Below, piece after piece: positions 6,795-8,765 of a DNA stretch of 8,765 nt. How positions within the stretch are numbered: position 1 is the first letter of the stretch; each line of letters starts with the position of its first letter. A program made the position numbers and the translations under genes. The notes beneath the pieces are model-generated. The model ran no database searches. It was not told the DNA's origin and was given only the letters and a program-made list of their open reading frames with translations. The DNA lies in NCBI GenBank assembly GCA_011330545.1, contig DRQI01000404.1:1-8765 (forward strand), given 5' to 3'. This DNA is from Flavobacteriia bacterium (GTDB lineage Bacteria; Bacteroidota; Bacteroidia; Flavobacteriales; Flavobacteriaceae).

Positions 6795-7736
6795 CTATAA
6801 TAATATCCTTTTAATAATCACAGAAGTATCAATAAACATCAAACTAAACACGCCCGCAATGATTAGTAATTTGAGGATGTTGTGCAATAAGATGTAATTT
6901 TTTTTTGAATTGGATTTCCAGAGCAATAAAACAAAAATTAATAAAATGACTATTGAAAAATAAAAATAATACTTCATCAACCCTATTTCAGGATACCGCA
7001 AGAGGAAATAGGTTGGCGACAAGGTAAATAGGGCGATTAACGATATGAGCATTTTTGTAAAACGCTCGCCGTATTTTATGGGTAAAGTCATATAATTGGA
7101 TACAATATCACCTTTGATACTTTCTAAATCTTTAATTAATTCGCGCATTAATAACACAAAAAACAAAAAGGAAGCATGCGTAAAAATAATAGTTGAAAAA
7201 TTTTTATAATACACAAAAATGGCAAAGAAAGGAAGGATGGCCAATATGGCTGCCGAAAATAATTTCACCAACGGATATTGTCTCAACTTATGTGAATACA
7301 ACCAAAGTAAGAAAATATAAATAGCAAAGAACAAGGCAGCGCGCCATGAGACCAAAAACCCAAATCCAAAGCCTAAAAAGTTTAATATGAAATAAATATA
7401 GAGCTTGGTTTTTTGACTTACAATACTGTCAATTTTTGTTTTTTGAGGCCTGTTGATTTTGTCTTTATCGGCATCGTAAAAATTATTAATAATATATCCT
7501 GATGCGATGACACAAACTGTGGCCAAGACAATAAAATACAAATCGAGATTCAATAAAACGGTTCGCAGTGATTTATCGGGTGAAAAAATAAAGATAGAAG
7601 CCAAGTATTGTGCTAAGACAATAATAACGATATTGTATCCCCTAACGACTGATAAGAGGCTTAAAAATTTGTAGTAAAACGGATACTTTTTCGGTTCTTT
7701 CGGGGTATTGTTTTCGGCAACTTTGAGCAAATCCAT
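6795..7736 (-). CDS. UbiA-family membrane prenyltransferase, (geranylgeranyl)glycerol-phosphate prenyltransferase-like
   Basis: An integral-membrane enzyme that transfers a polyprenyl chain from its diphosphate to an acceptor. The 313 residues are mostly hydrophobic, with about eight or nine membrane helices after a short charged N-terminus (1-20). The first Asp-rich motif is NNFYDADKDKINRP (84-97, with Asp88 and Asp92), which binds the Mg-diphosphate. The second is RELIKDLESIKGD (198-210, with Asp203 and Asp210). The KGD ending and the length fit the subgroup usually named geranylgeranylglycerol-phosphate geranylgeranyltransferase in Flavobacteriaceae. The acceptor cannot be read from sequence, and quinone or other lipid acceptors remain possible. 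Its start lies 17 bases after the stop of the upstream GHMP kinase with no promoter in between, so the two form one transcription unit: the kinase helps make isoprenoid precursor and this enzyme uses prenyl diphosphate. Confidence 0.87.
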   Translation of the reverse strand: MDLLKVAENNTPKEPKKYPFYYKFLSLLSVVRGYNIVIIVLAQYLASIFIFSPDKSLRTVLLNLDLYFIVLATVCVIASGYIINNFYDADKDKINRPQKTKIDSIVSQKTKLYIYFILNFLGFGFGFLVSWRAALFFAIYIFLLWLYSHKLRQYPLVKLFSAAILAILPFFAIFVYYKNFSTIIFTHASFLFFVLLMRELIKDLESIKGDIVSNYMTLPIKYGERFTKMLISLIALFTLSPTYFLLRYPEIGLMKYYFYFSIVILLIFVLLLWKSNSKKNYILLHNILKLLIIAGVFSLMFIDTSVIIKRILL

Positions 7737-7753
7737 AATACGCTAAAACAATA

Positions 7754-8686
7754 TTAAAAACGGTATACCAATTCTAACTTGTAATTGTGTAAAATTTGTT
7801 GGGCTTTTTCAAAGTCTTTTGTAAATCCTAAAATATAGCCGCCTCCACCGGAGCCACAAAGTTTTAAATAATAGGCATTGGTTTCAATTCCCTGTTGCCA
7901 TAACTGATGAAAGGCTTTTGGTATCATGGGCTTAAAATGGTGTAACACCACTTTAGAAAGTTGTTTTACATTACCGAAGAGTGATTTGATATTGCCGTGT
8001 AAAAAATCATCAATACAAGCATCGGTATAATTGGCAAAATCTTCACTCAACATTTTTCTAAACCCTTCATTCTTCATTTTATTCATAAAAATACTCACCA
8101 TAGGTTCTGTTTCGCCAATTTGTTCAGAATCTAGTAAAAACACAGCTCCTTTGCCTTCTTTTTGCGACGGGATTCCGGTAGCTTCCAAACTGTCTTTAGA
8201 ATTGATTAAGATAGGAATACTCAAATAACTGTTTAACGGGTCTAATCCTGAACTTTTGCCGTGAAAGAAAGATTCCATTACAGCAAATATTTCTTTTAGT
8301 TTTAGTAACTTATTACTGGTTAAATTTTCTAAAACCGTAATCTTATCGTCGGCATATTTATCGTAGATAGCTGCAACTAATGCCCCGGAGCTGCCAACGC
8401 CGTAGCCTTGCGGAATGCTAGAGTCAAAATACATGCCTTTATCCAAGTCATTTTTAAACTCTTCTAGCCTAAAATGTACCAAATCCTTATCAGTAAGATT
8501 ATACAAATAGCGGTAAAAATTCCGTAAATTTTCATTTGATTTTTTAGCAATCTCAGAAGATAAGTTACCCGAAACTTTTAAGGCTCCTTGATATGAATTA
8601 TACGGAATTGCCAATCCTTTGGAATCTTTGATGATTCCATATTCACCAAAGAGTAATATTTTGGCATAAAATAAAGGTCCCTTCAT
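7754..8686 (-). CDS. GHMP kinase, probable mevalonate kinase
   Basis: Probably phosphorylates mevalonate with ATP in the cytosolic mevalonate route to isopentenyl diphosphate. All GHMP motifs are visible: motif 1 AKILLFGEYGI (8-18), the phosphate-binding motif 2 IPQGYGVGSSGAL (91-103), HGKSSGLDP (142-150) in which Asp149 matches the catalytic Asp of mevalonate kinases, and motif 3 KLCGSGGGGYILGF (275-288). The length of 310 residues is normal for the family. Motif 1 has GEYGI where classical mevalonate kinases have GEHAV; Tyr at this place also occurs in phosphomevalonate kinases, so that substrate is the main alternative. The start at 8686 is supported by a TATATTTG promoter box 19 bases upstream. 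It is the first gene of a unit with the prenyltransferase. In related genomes, as I recall, diphosphomevalonate decarboxylase lies nearby, which would be beyond the right edge. Confidence 0.85.
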   Translation of the reverse strand: MKGPLFYAKILLFGEYGIIKDSKGLAIPYNSYQGALKVSGNLSSEIAKKSNENLRNFYRYLYNLTDKDLVHFRLEEFKNDLDKGMYFDSSIPQGYGVGSSGALVAAIYDKYADDKITVLENLTSNKLLKLKEIFAVMESFFHGKSSGLDPLNSYLSIPILINSKDSLEATGIPSQKEGKGAVFLLDSEQIGETEPMVSIFMNKMKNEGFRKMLSEDFANYTDACIDDFLHGNIKSLFGNVKQLSKVVLHHFKPMIPKAFHQLWQQGIETNAYYLKLCGSGGGGYILGFTKDFEKAQQILHNYKLELVYRF

Positions 8687-8705
8687 AGAAAATTCTATTA
8701 GTTTA

Positions 8706-8713
8706 CAAATATA
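8706..8713 (-). promoter_or_regulatory. Bacteroidota-type -7 promoter element for the kinase/prenyltransferase unit
   Basis: On the minus strand this reads TATATTTG, matching TAnnTTTG, and ends 19 bases before the ATG at 8686. No clear -33 TTG is found at the usual spacing. It suggests the unit starts its own transcript here and is not read only from genes further right. Confidence 0.55.
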
Positions 8714-8765
8714 CTATATTCTCTTGAAATATTTAAAAGCATAACTTTTTATAAAACGCCAGTAT

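Noticed and set aside
8031..8228. Plus-strand open stretch of 65 codons inside the GHMP kinase gene
   Set aside because: Antisense to a gene with all family motifs intact; no independent support.

Overview
The window looks like a chromosomal segment from a marine or environmental member of the Flavobacteriaceae (phylum Bacteroidota). The evidence is an AT-rich sequence, SusD- and SusE/SusF-type outer-membrane glycan-binding proteins, a secreted amylase ending in a type IX secretion (T9SS) sorting domain, promoters of the Bacteroidota -7 type (TAnnTTTG), and mevalonate-pathway genes in place of the MEP pathway used by many other bacteria. No species can be assigned from the sequence alone.

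Left part (1-5462, plus strand): the downstream end of an alpha-glucan (starch/maltodextrin) polysaccharide utilization locus. It begins inside a susD gene, whose start and presumed susC partner lie outside the window. Only 12 bases later comes a SusE/SusF-like surface lipoprotein with three near-identical starch-binding-type modules. After a 216-base gap holding a 31-base palindrome comes a multidomain GH13 alpha-amylase-family enzyme. The likely division of labour is that the amylase cuts alpha-glucan outside the cell, the SusE/F-like lipoprotein and SusD hold oligosaccharides at the surface, and the unseen SusC imports them.

Right part (5496-8686, minus strand): convergent to the amylase lies an RsuA/RluB-type rRNA pseudouridine synthase with its own promoter motif. 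A 429-base non-coding stretch with a hairpin-rich, probably dispersed repeat separates it from a two-gene unit. That unit is a mevalonate-kinase-type GHMP kinase followed after 17 bases by a UbiA-family prenyltransferase. Together they point to isoprenoid supply and use of prenyl diphosphate at the membrane.

No RNA gene, CRISPR array, insertion sequence or phage gene was recognised. The window is mostly conventional. The points most worth a second look are the mosaic near-identity among the SusE/F modules, the GH13 motif variants in the amylase, the two intergenic palindromic elements, and the biochemical assignment of the kinase/prenyltransferase pair. I did not find convincing evidence of a wholly new system.
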